From NCBI GenBank assembly GCA_013398175.1, contig VZRZ01000215.1, positions 1,077,306-1,141,305 of the forward strand: a stretch of DNA of 64,000 nucleotides, read 5' to 3'. Both the position numbers and the translations under genes were made by a program. Origin of the DNA: Climacteris rufus (Eukaryota > Chordata > Aves > Passeriformes > Climacteridae). The notes beneath the pieces are model-generated. The model made no database searches, was not told the origin of the DNA, and saw nothing but the letters and a program-made list of their open reading frames with translations. Shown here one piece after another: positions 61,561-64,000 of the stretch (the stretch's first letter is position 1; the number at the start of each line of letters is the position of its first letter).

Positions 61561-64000
61561 GTGACTCAAGTTTTGGGAGCCGTCTCCATGCATAGAGACA
61601 AATGCCTAACAAACAGCATCTGCTCTCTGAAGCACCCCCGAGCTCCCGCAGGTGCCTCGGTGGGAAGCAGTGGTTCAGGGCCCGCGTGCTCTCTGCGGCA
61701 CAGCTGAAATGACAGAAGGTGGCCCAGGGCTGCAGTTGCTGGTTTGCCCAAGGCGGCTCGCAGGGAATGAACTCCTCGGCAGTCCTGCTGTAATTCAAGA
61801 TTAGAGATAGAACTGGCGTTGAAAAGGCAGACGTGCGTGCTGAGTACTGCTGACTACATTGCAGCTCTTCCGCATTACGTACAGAAGACAACCCAGCAAA
61901 GATCTTGAGGGAGTGAAGTACGTGTCCTCCTCACTCGGGAGACTTTTTGAAATAAGAATCAGTGCCAGTGTTTCAACACCAAAGAGGTGCTGAGGGCACA
62001 CACTGGAGATACAGCATCAAGCAAAGTACTTGTTCAATGAATTGTTGATGCATGGGATTGGTTTCAAAGCAATTTTGTATAGTCCTAACTTCAGACATGT
62101 TGAAGCCAACATTACTGCTGGAAAGAAACTATTTGCTGAATGTACTTGTAGTAGGGGTAACAGGGAAAACAGTTGAGGTTTTTTAATTCTGCAACTGGCT
62201 TTCCCTCTGCTGCACTGTAAGGAAGTCTGGGTAAACTGCTGAACTGTTTTATGTGAGCAATGCTGTATCCAGCAGAGAAGCAGCCAAGCCTCCCAAAACG
62301 AGTCCCAGCATTTTGTAGAAACCTGTAAGCATGGCACTGGAGTCAGAAAAAGCTGCCAGTTAATGTTCAGAGGTATTAATTTGTGTTTTAAGGAAAGTGG
62401 TCTGATGTAAATGTTTCTTAATCCAGAGTGGAAAAGCTTTCGGATTTTCTCATTAGCAGATAACGCTACTGGGCAATGGAAGTAATATTGGAAGACATAT
62501 TAGACATATATTCATGGACATACAGAAAATTGAGCTGGCAACAAAACTGAGTAATATATTAGGTTAGAATCCACTCCAGATAAAAATGCAGCATCATGAA
62601 AAGCAGTTTTGAAATCTTAACTTTGAAAAGCTGTTGTGGTCACATCATCTTAGTTCTGAAATTAATACAAAGACAAATTACTCCAGCAGGTTTAATGGCT
62701 TCTAGGCTAATCATTAAAGCAAAGAACAGCAAAAAAAATTGCAGGATCCCAATGTAGATGCCTTACACTTACCACAAAAACTCAAATTTTCAGGACTGGT
62801 TGTGTATTATATATTATTTTCTAGCATATCCACAAAGCTACAATTATCTTATTATGTAACTAGGATTTTAGAGAACTGTTTGATGTCAAGAGAAAAGACA
62901 TACTGAATAAGTAATTAACACAGAAGGGCTGAATCTGAATTGACTGTAACTCACTGTAACTTACACTCCTTGTAAGTTTGTTTCCTGGAGCACATGTCTG
63001 CCTGAACAGTATTCCAAGCTTCAGCAGCTCAGGTGATCAGATGCTTTGGAGCACCTGCAGGTGATGTACAGATGAGAACTCTATAGAACCATGCATATTG
63101 GCAGGACAGAAGTATGCAAGCTCAAGAACAAGAGTTTTCAGGAAAAAAAAAATCTTAATCTGTGTAACACAATGCATTTACCAGAATTTGAAGAGAAGGA
63201 GGCTAAAGACTGCAAGCCCTAGCTCAGAATGGATCCCATACACAGAGACACATCTGGGTCAAATCAGACACATGTTTCTGAACTGTAATGTTGCTGACCC
63301 CACTCAGGATGCATCTCCCTTCCTCTGGAACACTTACCCTTCAAGCTAGAAGACAGGCTCTTCATTTTTCAGCTTCAGCTTTTTGAATTGGTTGGGTGGG
63401 GGTTGTCTTTTTTTGGGGGGGGGGGAGTATTTGTTAGCTTGAAATCTTCATCAATCTTCTGAATCCTTTTGTTTACCTTATTATTTACTACTATTTTCTA
63501 GTTAGTTCAAGTTCACTTTGTACTTGGTATGAAATAAACAACCTAGGAAAGATACACAGCCTGTTTCCAAGTCCCCTACTTCACTCGGTGTTCTGTTTCC
63601 ATAGACCTCTAATGCCTAAGTCATGTCTGGAGAAGAATCAAAGCCTAAAATTTTGTCCTTACTGGCCAAGAATAACAGTTCATCTCTTCCTCCCTCTCAC
63701 ATTGTCTCTTTTCCATAGCCTGTTAAACTCACAAAGGAAGGAGTCATTTCGCACCTTCTTCTTCCATAGCCACAGGAATACGGATTTTAACCTCAGGCTA
63801 AGTAAGATGCAACATATGGTCTCACCACCTAGGTGAGAAGTTATTAAACCCTCTTGCAAAACACAATTATCACCAAAGCTACTGCCTTTTCTGGCAGTGT
63901 TTTCAAAGACAAGAGCAAACCAAGTCAGACTACACGGAGAGTCTGATCTCAAGCAGCAGGAGAAGGGGTTACAGCTACAACTATTTACGTCAAGTCTTGC
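61561..64000. other. Non-coding region upstream of SLC26A4
   Basis: No coding exon was recognised on either strand. By conserved synteny this is the interval towards BCAP29. It contains a T-run plus an 11-base G-run near 63408-63425, otherwise ordinary unique sequence. Confidence 0.6.

Noticed and set aside
60780..61891. Long frames spanning the N gap near the SLC26A4 5' end
   Set aside because: Most of their length is unknown bases. Only the 51 bases ending in the donor at 61010 fit pendrin by phase and homology.

Overview
This window comes from a vertebrate nuclear genome, almost certainly a bird. It has GT-AG introns, CR1 LINE fragments with the typical ATTCTATG-type 3' ends, compact introns, and three genes that I recognise exon by exon. 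They form the conserved SLC26A3 - CBLL1 - SLC26A4 block (human 7q22-q31), seen here in the opposite orientation to the human reference. By synteny, DLD should lie to the left and BCAP29 to the right, but neither is visible.

Layout. Positions 1-9862 are non-coding upstream sequence. SLC26A3 (apical chloride/bicarbonate exchanger) runs on the + strand: 20 coding exons from 9931 to 23926, 755 residues, ending in the PDZ-ligand tail ETKF. Its introns hold four CR1 copies, and one more lies upstream. From about 24.4 to 29.0 kb there is a non-coding convergent interval. CBLL1 (Hakai, a RING-type E3 ligase) runs on the - strand from 33432 to 30015 in five recognised coding exons, with a GC-rich promoter region near 35.3-36.5 kb. 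Its short first coding exon was not found. A 79-bp minisatellite of potential G-quadruplex motifs next to a single N fills much of that promoter region. SLC26A4 (pendrin) runs on the - strand: 19 complete coding exons plus part of exon 2, from 61060 down to 39900. A long 3' UTR probably ends near 37.07 kb. The start codon falls in a 294-base N gap (61061-61354). Positions 61.5-64 kb are non-coding sequence upstream of pendrin.

The two SLC26 genes are clearly paralogues: 16 of the 19 comparable coding exons (3-21) have identical lengths, and the intron phases match. They lie tail to tail in opposite orientations with the unrelated CBLL1 between them. The SLC26 products are membrane anion exchangers; CBLL1 acts in E-cadherin turnover and the m6A methylation machinery. 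The shared neighbourhood is ancestral synteny, not a functional operon.

I found no new gene system. The sequence features most worth a second look are the G-quadruplex minisatellite in the CBLL1 promoter region, a long near-perfect hairpin in the presumed CBLL1 3' UTR, and a GC-rich block with a + strand AATAAA inside the presumed SLC26A4 3' UTR.
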